DNA from: CAZWFW01 sp964633445
Lineage (GTDB): Archaea > Undinarchaeota > CAZWFW01
Assembly (NCBI GenBank): GCA_964633445.1
Contig: CAZWFW010000049.1
Span: forward strand, 1-6,678
Length of the DNA stretch: 6,678 nt
Direction: 5' to 3'
In this document: piece by piece, positions 1-5,685 of the stretch
Numbering within the stretch: the first letter of the stretch is position 1
Layout: each line of letters opens with the position of its first letter
Program-made: the position numbers and the translations under genes
The notes under the pieces: generated by a model
The model's input: the letters and a program-made list of their open reading frames with translations, nothing else
Database searches by the model: none
What the model was told of the DNA's origin: nothing

Positions 1-97
1 AGGTCTGTACGGAGCACGGGTAGCAAAAATGCCATGTTTTTTCTTATCCAAGAAAGGGTTCTATGGATAGTCTATATTCATTAACCATATGAAAATG
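1..97 (-). pseudogene. trmO: trmO/tsaA (UPF0066) pseudogene, distal fragment beyond the IS insertion
   Basis: This is the continuation of the broken TrmO-family gene whose 5' part lies at 810-995. On the minus strand, reading from the target duplication, 97 to 50 translates as HFHMVNEYRLSIEPFL, which continues the family's YHFH motif in the same frame as the part on the other side of the IS. The frame then meets TAA at 46-44. Shifting frame at about 48 recovers DKKKHGIFATRAPYRP to the window edge, which matches the highly conserved family block G-[IL]-F-A-T-R-[AS]-P-x-R-P-N-P-I-G. One frameshift (a 1-nt insertion or 2-nt deletion near 48-50) therefore lies here. The rest of the gene, including the C-terminal half of the domain, is outside the window. 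The family assignment is from recognised motifs, with no database search run. Confidence 0.82.
90..97. repeat. Target-site duplication, left copy of the IS6-family element
   Basis: TGAAAATG here is repeated exactly at 810-817, directly outside the two ends of the element. Eight base pairs is the duplication length known for IS6-family transposition. Removing the element and one copy restores the trmO reading frame across the junction, which supports this placement. Confidence 0.88.
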
Positions 98-112
98 GAT
101 CTGTCCACTTAA
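98..112. repeat. Left terminal inverted repeat of the IS6-family element
   Basis: GATCTGTCCACTTAA is the exact reverse complement of 794-808. The transposase stop codon (TAA on the minus strand, 111-109) lies inside this repeat, so the gene reads right to the element's end. Confidence 0.9.
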
Positions 113-753
113 CATAAACACCACCTCAAATAATTATAATAAAGCATAAATAACTTGCAAAACAAATTCCAATGCTTAATAGCATTTTTTGCATTTATTG
201 AGCAAAAGAATATCTTTATTCTTTGCTTGAAGGAAGAAAACAAAGATTCAACTTTACTCCTTATTCCAAATGCCTGGCATTTATAGCTAAGTCCTAAGCT
301 TTTCATTGCATTTATTAGCCAAGGTGCTCTGTCAATAATGAACTTAGGCCTATTTTCGCAATATTTAAGGACTTCAGCAATGAATAGCTTAGTTGTTAGA
401 AAATTTCTTGATGGATAAACCCTCATTGCTATTAACTCGTTTCTCTCAACATCTATTGCCGCATAAACGTAGTAATTCTTACCATTAGCCTTGACAACCG
501 TTTCATCTATTGCAATTAATTTTCTTGGCTTCTTCTCCGCAACTATCGGCAATTTCTCTTCAAATTTCTTTATCCATTTATGAACAGCTGATTTTGAGAC
601 TGGGCAAAGTTCTGAGAGAATTTTTGCAGTTCTTCTTACTGAAGAAGTTTGCAAATAAATTGCTATGCCGAGAATTTTTATTTCTATTGGTATTTTATTT
701 CTTTCGAAAACTTCAAGCCTTTTTATTAGATTTTTAACTTTTATTGCCTTCAT
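109..753 (-). CDS. IS6-family DDE transposase
   Basis: This 214-residue transposase catalyses cut-and-join (replicative) transposition of its element. Residues about 35-62 form a helix-turn-helix (TAKILSE...SKSAVHKWIKKF) for DNA binding. The RNase H-fold catalytic core follows, with D83 in LIAIDET, D141 in FIIDRAPW and E169 in RSKVESLF. The 57- and 27-residue spacings and the FG-x-R-S-x-VE-x-x-F-x-x-F-K-x-R context match the archaeal branch of the IS6 family as I know it. The ATG at 753-751 leaves 41 bp to the inner edge of the right terminal repeat, where the promoter must lie, and the stop is inside the left repeat. The frame is intact, so the protein is probably functional. Residues 171-214 are rich in Phe, Tyr and Lys, as is common at the C terminus of this group. 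Confidence 0.93.
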   Translation of the reverse strand: MKAIKVKNLIKRLEVFERNKIPIEIKILGIAIYLQTSSVRRTAKILSELCPVSKSAVHKWIKKFEEKLPIVAEKKPRKLIAIDETVVKANGKNYYVYAAIDVERNELIAMRVYPSRNFLTTKLFIAEVLKYCENRPKFIIDRAPWLINAMKSLGLSYKCQAFGIRSKVESLFSSFKQRIKIFFCSINAKNAIKHWNLFCKLFMLYYNYLRWCLC

Positions 754-793
754 TGCGTAAGAATTTAATGATTTTGAAGAATTTATAATTTGC

Positions 794-808
794 TTAAGTG
801 GACAGATC
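794..808. repeat. Right terminal inverted repeat of the IS6-family element
   Basis: TTAAGTGGACAGATC pairs perfectly with 98-112. It lies upstream of the transposase start and is followed by one unpaired T and then the right copy of the target duplication. Confidence 0.9.
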
Positions 809-809
809 T

Positions 810-817
810 TGAAAATG
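810..817. repeat. Target-site duplication, right copy
   Basis: TGAAAATG is identical to 90-97. Read on the minus strand it encodes CAT TTT CA, part of the YHFH motif of the disrupted trmO-like gene, so the insertion split a conserved stretch. Confidence 0.88.
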
Positions 818-995
818 ATAAATTAAAAATATATGTGAAAATCCTTCCAAATCCTTTAGTCCTTCAGAATATTCAGAAAAATCTCAACTACGCCTTTAAC
901 ACCTCTGGCTGCAGTGGTTGTATTGGTGTCTCCTTCGTATCTTTAAATGGAGAGTGTATAACCCCAATTGGTTTATAAGTGATAACACTGGTCAT
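810..995 (-). pseudogene. trmO: trmO/tsaA (UPF0066) pseudogene, proximal part, frameshifted and split by an IS
   Basis: Intact TrmO proteins are SAM-dependent methyltransferases; the E. coli enzyme adds the N6-methyl group to t6A37 of tRNA-Thr. The reading starts at ATG 995-993, three bases after the stop of the upstream regulator gene. It gives MTSVITYKPIGVIHSPFKDT, the typical family N-terminus, then KETPIQP. The original frame hits TAG at 890-888. Dropping one base near 913 recovers AARGVKGVVEIF, and another near 875 recovers GLKDLEGFSHIFLIYHFH up to the IS edge. These blocks follow the family order without gaps, so two single-base deletions are the simplest explanation. With the third break in the distal fragment and the IS insertion, the gene cannot make a full protein. 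No convincing Shine-Dalgarno precedes the start; translation was probably coupled to the regulator. Sequencing error is a less likely alternative. Confidence 0.87.
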
Positions 996-998
996 GGT

Positions 999-1895
999 TT
1001 ATGGATAAATAATTTTTCCACTATCCTTATGAGTTATATAACCTTCAAATTTATCAACATATCCTTTTATTTTTCTCCCAATTTTCCTTGCAATCTTGTA
1101 GCATCTGCTGGAGTCTTTGATTATTATAAAGTCGTAAATTTCCTTTTTTAAAGGATAAAAGTTTAGGTCATATTCCAATGCTGCATGCCTAATCGCAATG
1201 CCAGCATCTGCATATCCCTCGGCAATCATTTTCGCAACGTCTTCGTGTGCATAGACATTTTTAACGAATCTAAAGTTGGGAAACACTTCCTTCAGGAGAA
1301 ATCTAGTTGCTGAGCCAACATTTCTACCAACAACTCTAATATTTCTTCTCTTTCTAATATCTTCTATGTTTCTGAGTTTGATTCTCTTGTAGACAATGCC
1401 GATTTCCCTTATATAGCCCCTTAAAACAATTACCTTATTTTCAAGCCAAAAGTTTTTAAGAAAAGGAACATTATAACCATTAGAGGCTTTATCGTAAAGA
1501 TGCGATCCCGCAACCTTTGCGAAGTCAAGCATTAAAAATGCTAAACCACCCGCAGAACCTTGCCATGTAACATCAAAGTTCAACGCATTCAATATTTTTT
1601 CGGCAAGAGGATCGTTACTACCAGCAAATTTATGATAAGGGTCACTAAACCTGCTTAAAAGCATCTTTGCATATTTTGTTAGCCTGCTTCCCCTTGCATC
1701 ACTAATAACAAGTTTTTTATTAACTAAACTTTCAAACTTCGCAAGGTTTGTCCAGAGTGTTGAGTATGGTATATTTAACTCCTTGGCAACTTTATTAATA
1801 GATTTCAATTCGCCTATCAGCCTAAGAGTTTCTATTATGTCGGAAAAATTACCAAATTTATTTTGAAATTCTGATTTTTGCGATCTTTCGATCAT
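999..1895 (-). CDS. ModE-like transcriptional regulator with PBP-like ligand-binding domain
   Basis: This is a 298-residue one-component regulator, probably responding to molybdate/tungstate or a Mo-cofactor-related ligand. Residues about 16-75 resemble the ModE/LysR winged HTH (ETLRLIGELKSINKVAKEL, then the recognition-helix region NIPYSTLWTNLAKFE, then RGSRLTKYAKMLL). Residues about 98-285 match the PBP_like domain usually fused to such HTHs: SAGGLAF, SHLYD, YNVPFL, GRNVGSATRFLLKE and AEGYADAGIAIRHAA. The open frame extends 57 codons further upstream, but that stretch overlaps the divergent binding-protein gene and is hydrophobic and unlike the family. ATG 1895-1893 lies about 27 nt from a TATA element and directly ahead of the HTH, so I take that start; the mRNA would be nearly leaderless. 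Divergence from the importer suggests local control of it. The ligand is inferred. Confidence 0.85.
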   Translation of the reverse strand: MIERSQKSEFQNKFGNFSDIIETLRLIGELKSINKVAKELNIPYSTLWTNLAKFESLVNKKLVISDARGSRLTKYAKMLLSRFSDPYHKFAGSNDPLAEKILNALNFDVTWQGSAGGLAFLMLDFAKVAGSHLYDKASNGYNVPFLKNFWLENKVIVLRGYIREIGIVYKRIKLRNIEDIRKRRNIRVVGRNVGSATRFLLKEVFPNFRFVKNVYAHEDVAKMIAEGYADAGIAIRHAALEYDLNFYPLKKEIYDFIIIKDSSRCYKIARKIGRKIKGYVDKFEGYITHKDSGKIIYP

Positions 1896-1915
1896 AATAT
1901 GAAAAAATTCAGGAA

Positions 1916-1929
1916 AATATTTAAATATT
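1916..1929. promoter_or_regulatory. Palindromic TATA element of the divergent regulator/importer promoter
   Basis: AATATTTAAATATT is a perfect 14-bp palindrome. On the plus strand it is preceded by purine-rich AGGAAA and on the minus strand by GATAAG, both acceptable BRE-like flanks. Start sites expected about 25 nt away fall near 1947 on the plus strand and near 1897 on the minus strand, a few bases before ATG 1957 and ATG 1895. One TATA box could therefore serve both directions. This is inferred from spacing. Confidence 0.55.
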
Positions 1930-1930
1930 C

Positions 1931-1948
1931 TTATCAAAATAATGATAA
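1931..1948. promoter_or_regulatory. Candidate operator TTATC-N8-GATAA
   Basis: A perfect 5-bp inverted repeat with an 8-bp spacer lies between the TATA element and the predicted start point of the importer operon. It also abuts the TATA element used in the other direction. A dimeric ModE-like protein bound here would block plus-strand initiation and could affect its own promoter. The half-site GTTATC faintly recalls the CGTTATAT half of the E. coli ModE box. Its role is an inference from position and symmetry. Confidence 0.4.
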
Positions 1949-1956
1949 CGTATAAA

Positions 1957-2766
1957 ATGAAGGAAAAGCTTGTTTTAGGCGTAACATCCGCGATTTTAAT
2001 AGCATTGTTTACATCTTCCTTAATCTTGAAGAATACAGATATTATTAGCAGTGAAAAGACGAACAAAATTTTTGTCTGCTCAGGTGCTGGTTTAATGAAG
2101 CCAATGAACGAGCTTATAGATAAGTTTGAGGAGGAAAGAGGTATTGAAATTGAAGTTCACTACGGAGGTAGCGCAGAATTATATGGTATCCTTTCTGCAA
2201 CTGGTTGCGATATTTTTGTTCCAGGAGATTACTACTACACGAAAATTGCAATGGATAACGACTACTTAGTAAACGAGACCGTTAAAAACATAACCTTGCA
2301 TATTCCCGTAATAGCCGTACCGAAGGGAAACCCTAAAAATATAAACTCACTTGAGGATTTAGCTAAAATAGGCGTTAGAGTAGCTCTCGGCGATCCTAAA
2401 GCATGTGCAATAGGAAGAGTTGCTAAGAAGATTCTTGAAGGGAGTGGACTCTGGGAGAATGTTAGCAGAAATGTTATTGTCTTCACACCAACCGTTAATC
2501 AACTTTTAATATATATAGCGACTGGACAAGCTGATGCCGTAGTAATATGGGAGGATATGACTTCATGGGCTGAAGGAAAAGGTAAAATAGAGGTTATAGA
2601 GATACCTAAAGAAAAAAACATAATTAAAACTATCCCAACCGCCGTAACGATTTTTGCTAAAAAAGAAGGAAAATATGAGATTGCAAAGGCGTTTAGTGAC
2701 TACATAGCAAGCGAGGAAGGATTAAAGATTTGGAAGAAGTGGGGGTTTAAGCCTTGCAAGGGATAG
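1957..2766 (+). CDS. Molybdate/tungstate-type ABC transporter, substrate-binding protein (ModA/WtpA-like)
   Basis: This extracytoplasmic binding protein captures an oxyanion, probably molybdate or tungstate, and delivers it to the permease encoded next. It has 269 residues from ATG 1957. An in-frame ATG at 1942 would add five residues, but it lies within the candidate operator and upstream of the expected transcription start, so 1957 is preferred. A hydrophobic N-terminal segment (LVLGVTSAILIALFTSSLIL) is a signal peptide or membrane anchor; I see no lipobox. Family marks are VCSGAGLMKPMNEL and HYGGSAELYG in the first anion-binding region, DIFVPGD, GDPKACAIGRVAKKIL, and TVNQLLIYIATGQADAVVIW near the hinge. 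The sequence belongs to the CGAG-type ModA-like group rather than the longer classical WtpA proteins, as far as I can judge. Metal preference cannot be read from sequence, and other oxyanions remain possible. It is the first gene of the importer operon. Confidence 0.88.
   Translation: MKEKLVLGVTSAILIALFTSSLILKNTDIISSEKTNKIFVCSGAGLMKPMNELIDKFEEERGIEIEVHYGGSAELYGILSATGCDIFVPGDYYYTKIAMDNDYLVNETVKNITLHIPVIAVPKGNPKNINSLEDLAKIGVRVALGDPKACAIGRVAKKILEGSGLWENVSRNVIVFTPTVNQLLIYIATGQADAVVIWEDMTSWAEGKGKIEVIEIPKEKNIIKTIPTAVTIFAKKEGKYEIAKAFSDYIASEEGLKIWKKWGFKPCKG
2739..2747 (+). promoter_or_regulatory. Ribosome binding site deciding the TTG start of the permease gene
   Basis: GTGGGGGTT, close to the archaeal Shine-Dalgarno GGAGGTGA, lies inside the end of the binding-protein gene. 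It is about 7-8 nt before TTG 2754, which supports this start although TTG is a weak codon. Overlap with the upstream stop at 2764-2766 suggests translational coupling. Confidence 0.5.
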
Positions 2767-3545
2767 AATTTCTAAAATTTCGAAATTTTTGTACAGTAAT
2801 AGCTTTTCTTTTCACATTAACACTCCTTATAGCCATTTCTTTGCTATTTATAATACCGGATAAAGGAGACATTTTAAAAGCTATTAGGAGCGAGGAAATG
2901 GTATACTCACTAAAACTGTCCATAACAACCTCATCCATATCAACAACTATCATTTTGCTTTTTTCTGTACCAATTGGCTATGCATTATCTAGGTTTTCAT
3001 TCCCCAGCAAGAATGTAGTGAAATCGATACTTGATTTGCCAATAGCTTTTCCTGAACTTGTTCTCGGATTATGTCTTCTGCTACTTTTTGGTCAAACACT
3101 TGTGGGCAAGTGCTTGGAAAATTTGGGCATAAAAATTGTTTTTACAAAACTCGGAATAATAGTCGCTCAAGTATTTACAGCATTGCCATATTCAACAAGA
3201 GTATTGTACGCAACTTTCGAATCTATAGACCCTAGACTTGAACTTGTTTCGAGAAGTTTGGGTTATGGGGAATTTGAAACATTTAAAAATGTGACTCTTC
3301 CTCTGGCAAAACCGGGTATATTCGCCTCAGCAATAATAGCATTTGCAAGAAGCATGGGCGCTTTCGGTGCTGTACTTTTGCTTGCTGGAGGATCATTTAT
3401 GAATACAGAAACCCTACCAATTACGCTTTATCTTAACATCTCTTACGGTAATATGGCTATGGCGATTACAAGTGGGATTTTACTAGTAGTTATATCTTTT
3501 ATAGCCATTTTTATATTTGAAAAAGTGGAAAGGGACAAGCTATGA
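2754..3545 (+). CDS. Molybdate/tungstate-type ABC transporter permease (ModB/WtpB-like)
   Basis: This 263-residue inner-membrane component forms the translocation path, normally as a homodimer coupled to two ATPase subunits. Hydrophobic segments lie at about 13-34, 55-78, 93-113, 131-152, 186-212 and 236-255, giving six helices. The cytoplasmic coupling (EAA-like) loop is at about 165-185 (VSRSLGYGEFETFKNVTLPL) with G170 and L182-P183. FARSMGAFGAVLLLAGG followed by TETLPITLYLNISYGN is characteristic of the ModB/WtpB/CysT oxyanion permeases. Translation starts at TTG inside the last codons of the binding-protein gene (13-bp overlap) and ends in an ATGA overlap with the ATPase gene, so the three proteins are made from one transcript. 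The C-terminal residues after FEKVERDKL are cytoplasmic. Confidence 0.92.
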   Translation: MQGIEFLKFRNFCTVIAFLFTLTLLIAISLLFIIPDKGDILKAIRSEEMVYSLKLSITTSSISTTIILLFSVPIGYALSRFSFPSKNVVKSILDLPIAFPELVLGLCLLLLFGQTLVGKCLENLGIKIVFTKLGIIVAQVFTALPYSTRVLYATFESIDPRLELVSRSLGYGEFETFKNVTLPLAKPGIFASAIIAFARSMGAFGAVLLLAGGSFMNTETLPITLYLNISYGNMAMAITSGILLVVISFIAIFIFEKVERDKL

Positions 3546-4624
3546 GTTTAGCTCTAGAATTGAAAAATTTGTTTGTAAGTTTAAGGGAATTTAGGTTAGA
3601 AGACATAGATTTAGAGGTGAATAACGGAGAATACGTAGCAATAATTGGTCCAACTGGAAGTGGCAAATCCGTCTTACTTGAAACAATAGTTGGCTTCTAT
3701 AAACCAACTCGAGGCAAAATTTTCATTGAAGGTAGAGATGTTACCCTCTTACCTCCTGAGAGAAGGGAGGTAGGCATAGTTTATCAAGATTACGCTCTTT
3801 TCCCGCATATGAATGCCTTTAAAAATATAGCATATGGGCTTAGAAAGAGAGGACTTTCGAATAAGGAGATCAGAAGGGAGGTTGAAAGAATTGCAAAGGT
3901 TTTAAAAATAGAACATCTTCTCCACAGAAAACCTGAAACTTTAAGCGGAGGCGAGCAACAGAGAGTTGCTATTGCAAGAGCTTTAGTCATTAAACCGAAA
4001 CTTCTGCTTTTAGACGAGCCTCTCAGCGCTTTAGACGTTAAGATGAGAGAAGACCTAAGAGAGCTTATCAAAGAAGCTACTAAGGAATACAATGCGACTG
4101 TTTTGCACGTGACACACGATTTTGAGGATGTCTTCAATCTAGCAAGCAAAGTTGTTGTTATGAGACGGGGAAGAATCTTGCAGATAGAGAAACCGAATGA
4201 TATATTTAGCAAACCGACAAGTGATTTTATAGCGACGTTTGTTGGCGCAAATGTTTTTCGTGGTGTTATCAACAGCAAGAAAGACGGATTAACAGCTATA
4301 AAGGTGGGGGATCACATACTTTGGTCAAAGGATCACGCTGAAGTGGGTGAGCATGTTAAAATAGCGATTAGACCGGAAAGCATAATTATCTCAGATAAAC
4401 CGCCGAAAAACTTAGAGAGGAACGTGATTCCTTGCTCCGTTGGTGAAGTAAAGAGAAGTGCTAATTTAATCTGGTTTACGTTAAACGCTAAAGGTTTAAA
4501 GATAAAAGCGGCTGCAACGCCGAATTTCCTTGATTTTTTAAATATTAATTTCAGAAGAAAAGTTTTTGCTATATTTGAAGCTGAAAACGTTAAAATAATA
4601 GATAGGAATAGACAAGATAGCTAA
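3542..4624 (+). CDS. Molybdate/tungstate-type ABC transporter ATP-binding protein (ModC/WtpC-like)
   Basis: This 360-residue ATPase drives oxyanion import. Its nucleotide-binding domain is complete: Walker A GPTGSGKS (36-43), Q-loop Q82 in YQDYALFPHM, signature LSGGEQQ (134-140), Walker B LLLLDEP (154-160), D-loop SALD and H-loop H192. After about residue 235 comes a C-terminal extension of OB-fold/TOBE type (AIRPESIII at about 275-283), as in WtpC and other CUT1/MOI ATPases; such domains can mediate substrate feedback in ModC, but no oxyanion-binding residues can be assigned here. The ATG overlaps the permease stop by 4 bp, and GGAAAGGG about 7 nt upstream can serve as ribosome binding site. 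The TAA at 4622-4624 overlaps the stop of the convergent CBS gene, so no separate terminator fits between them. Confidence 0.94.
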   Translation: MSLALELKNLFVSLREFRLEDIDLEVNNGEYVAIIGPTGSGKSVLLETIVGFYKPTRGKIFIEGRDVTLLPPERREVGIVYQDYALFPHMNAFKNIAYGLRKRGLSNKEIRREVERIAKVLKIEHLLHRKPETLSGGEQQRVAIARALVIKPKLLLLDEPLSALDVKMREDLRELIKEATKEYNATVLHVTHDFEDVFNLASKVVVMRRGRILQIEKPNDIFSKPTSDFIATFVGANVFRGVINSKKDGLTAIKVGDHILWSKDHAEVGEHVKIAIRPESIIISDKPPKNLERNVIPCSVGEVKRSANLIWFTLNAKGLKIKAAATPNFLDFLNINFRRKVFAIFEAENVKIIDRNRQDS

Positions 4625-5055
4625 CAACCTATCTTAGCATTTATGGAATAAGCAAATAGTTCCGCAATTTGCTTCATGAATAGAGGTTCCGTAGCTACAA
4701 TATCGTATGCTGTAATTATACCGATAAGCCTGTTATCCTTTGTAACTCCTAATTTCTTTATTTTATTTTTCACCATTAGCATAGCAGCTTCCTCGACACT
4801 AGCCTCATGATCTATCGTTAATAAGGGGGAGGACATCACATCCCTCACTTTAATCTCTACAGGATCTTTCCCCTCAGCAACAACTTTTGTTAAGATATCC
4901 CATTTAGTTATTATACCTTTAGCTTCATTATTTTTAATAACAATTAAACTCCCAATACTGTGCTTTCTCATCAATTGAGCCGCATCGATTACTCTGGCTT
5001 CAGGATCTATTGTTATTACATGTCTTTTCATGATATCTCTAACTAACAAAGGCAT
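4621..5055 (-). CDS. Two-CBS-domain protein
   Basis: This small soluble protein of 144 residues consists almost entirely of a Bateman module. CBS1 spans about residues 1-58 (VRDIMKRHVITIDPEARVID ... GIITKWDIL) and CBS2 about 68-122 (VRDVMSSPLLTIDHEASVEE ... GIITAYDIV), followed by a 22-residue helical tail ending in Cys144. Such modules bind adenine nucleotides, SAM or metals and regulate partners; stand-alone versions are very common in archaea and their partner is rarely known. No catalytic domain is attached. Its gene is convergent with the importer operon and shares the overlapping stop region CTAA. GGAG lies only two bases from the ATG, too close for a normal ribosome binding site. The family is clear and the biological role unknown. 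Confidence 0.9.
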   Translation of the reverse strand: MPLLVRDIMKRHVITIDPEARVIDAAQLMRKHSIGSLIVIKNNEAKGIITKWDILTKVVAEGKDPVEIKVRDVMSSPLLTIDHEASVEEAAMLMVKNKIKKLGVTKDNRLIGIITAYDIVATEPLFMKQIAELFAYSINAKIGC

Positions 5056-5083
5056 CGCTCCGAAAAACTAATGTTAATTTATG

Positions 5084-5093
5084 CTATAAATAA
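5084..5093 (-). promoter_or_regulatory. TATA-like promoter of the CBS gene
   Basis: On the minus strand TTATTTATAGC reads as an archaeal TATA box. A start site about 25 nt downstream falls near 5063, giving a leader of only about 8 nt before the ATG at 5055. This is assigned from spacing only. Confidence 0.4.
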
Positions 5094-5237
5094 TTTATGT
5101 TTTGTATCACTTTTTTGTTACTTACAGCTTATACCTAGGCAAGAGCTGCTCTGTGACTTTTTAGCAAAAATAGTTAGAAAATTTAAGGAAAAATTATTTT
5201 AGTAATTTGCTTCAGAAGAGCTGTAGAGATAAACAAA
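5094..5237. other. Intergenic stretch without a supported gene
   Basis: This is the middle of the divergent spacer between the CBS gene and the YjbQ gene. It holds short symmetries only: AGAGC-T-GCTCT at 5143-5153, and a 7-bp inverted pair TACAGCT/AGCTGTA at 5123-5129 and 5219-5225. A 43-codon open frame starting at 5071 crosses it but has no supporting signals. I see no RNA gene here. Confidence 0.5.
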
Positions 5238-5248
5238 AAATATAAATT
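5238..5248 (+). promoter_or_regulatory. TATA-like promoter of the YjbQ-family gene
   Basis: AAATATAAATT is centred about 27 nt before the ATG at 5270, preceded by A-rich sequence suitable as BRE. The spacing puts transcription start at or next to the A of the start codon, and no Shine-Dalgarno is present, so the mRNA is probably leaderless. Confidence 0.55.
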
Positions 5249-5269
5249 CCTAATCTACAAGTTTTTAAG

Positions 5270-5674
5270 ATGATCAGGATTTTGCGTGTAAATCTTAAAG
5301 CCTATGGCGATATGAAAGATATAACGGAGGAGGTCAGAAGATTTGTTAAGGAGTGCGGAAAACGGGAGGGTGCTGTGCTAGTTTTTGCAAGAGGATCTAC
5401 GGGTGCTATAACAACTATAGAATATGAACCTGGATTAAAAAAGGATTTTCCAAGGATTATGGATAAAATAGCACCTTATAATGAAAACTATGAGCATCAC
5501 AAGACATGGGGTGATGATAATGGTTCAAGTCATGTAAAAGCAGGTATTATTGGACCAAGCCTCGTAGTTCCTTTTAGGGATGGGGAATTATTGCTAGGAA
5601 CCTGGCAACAAATAGTAGTTATAAATTTTGACACGAGATCAAGAGAAAGGGAGATAATACTTCAGATTCTATAG
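5270..5674 (+). CDS. YjbQ/UPF0047 family protein
   Basis: This is a 134-residue protein of the compact YjbQ fold. Some family members can complement loss of thiamine-phosphate synthase in vivo, hence the frequent label 'secondary thiamine-phosphate synthase enzyme'; the natural role is not settled. The conserved block is complete: H76-H77 and W80, then GDDNGSSH (81-88), GPSLVVPF (95-102), LGTWQQIV (109-116), and a C-terminal RSREREI. The His and Asp residues in this block cluster in a putative metal/ligand pocket in family structures. Length is normal for the family. The ATG is chosen because the TATA box lies about 27 nt upstream and the sequence begins at the first beta strand (IRILRVNLKAYGDMKDITEE). 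It is transcribed alone, divergent from the CBS gene. Confidence 0.93.
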   Translation: MIRILRVNLKAYGDMKDITEEVRRFVKECGKREGAVLVFARGSTGAITTIEYEPGLKKDFPRIMDKIAPYNENYEHHKTWGDDNGSSHVKAGIIGPSLVVPFRDGELLLGTWQQIVVINFDTRSREREIILQIL

Positions 5675-5685
5675 TATTAAATAAA

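Larger units (their letters stand above)
98..809 (-). mobile_element. IS6-family insertion sequence, complete, 712 bp
   Basis: The element has a single transposase gene on the minus strand filling nearly its whole length. Its termini are a perfect 15-bp inverted repeat, GATCTGTCCACTTAA at 98-112 and its complement at 794-808. It is flanked by an exact 8-bp direct repeat (90-97 and 810-817). The size, terminal repeats and duplication length fit archaeal IS6-family elements. The exact outer edge is uncertain by one base: the right end has T809 before the duplication, with no partner inside the left end. The transposase frame is open and its catalytic residues are present, so the copy looks potentially active. 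It is inserted in the trmO-like gene in the same orientation as that gene. Confidence 0.9.

Noticed and set aside
790..978. Plus-strand open frame of 62 codons starting with TTG inside the IS end
   Set aside because: It begins within the IS terminal repeat and is antisense to the recognisable trmO blocks. Without the IS, its frame has a stop just upstream (TAA 82-84) and no start codon.
918..1151. Plus-strand open frame of 77 codons
   Set aside because: It is antisense to the trmO start and the 3' end of the regulator gene, with no family resemblance.
1896..2066. 57-codon N-terminal extension of the regulator
   Set aside because: It overlaps the divergent binding-protein gene, covers both promoter elements, and encodes hydrophobic residues unlike the regulator family. 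The HTH begins after the internal ATG at 1895.
3790..4278. 162-codon minus-strand open frame
   Set aside because: It is a shadow of the ATPase gene, whose Walker and signature motifs occupy the same bases.
5071..5202. 43-codon plus-strand frame ending in FLAKIVRKFKEKLF
   Set aside because: It overlaps the CBS-gene promoter, has no ribosome binding site or TATA at proper distance, and no recognisable family. The amphipathic tail alone is not enough.
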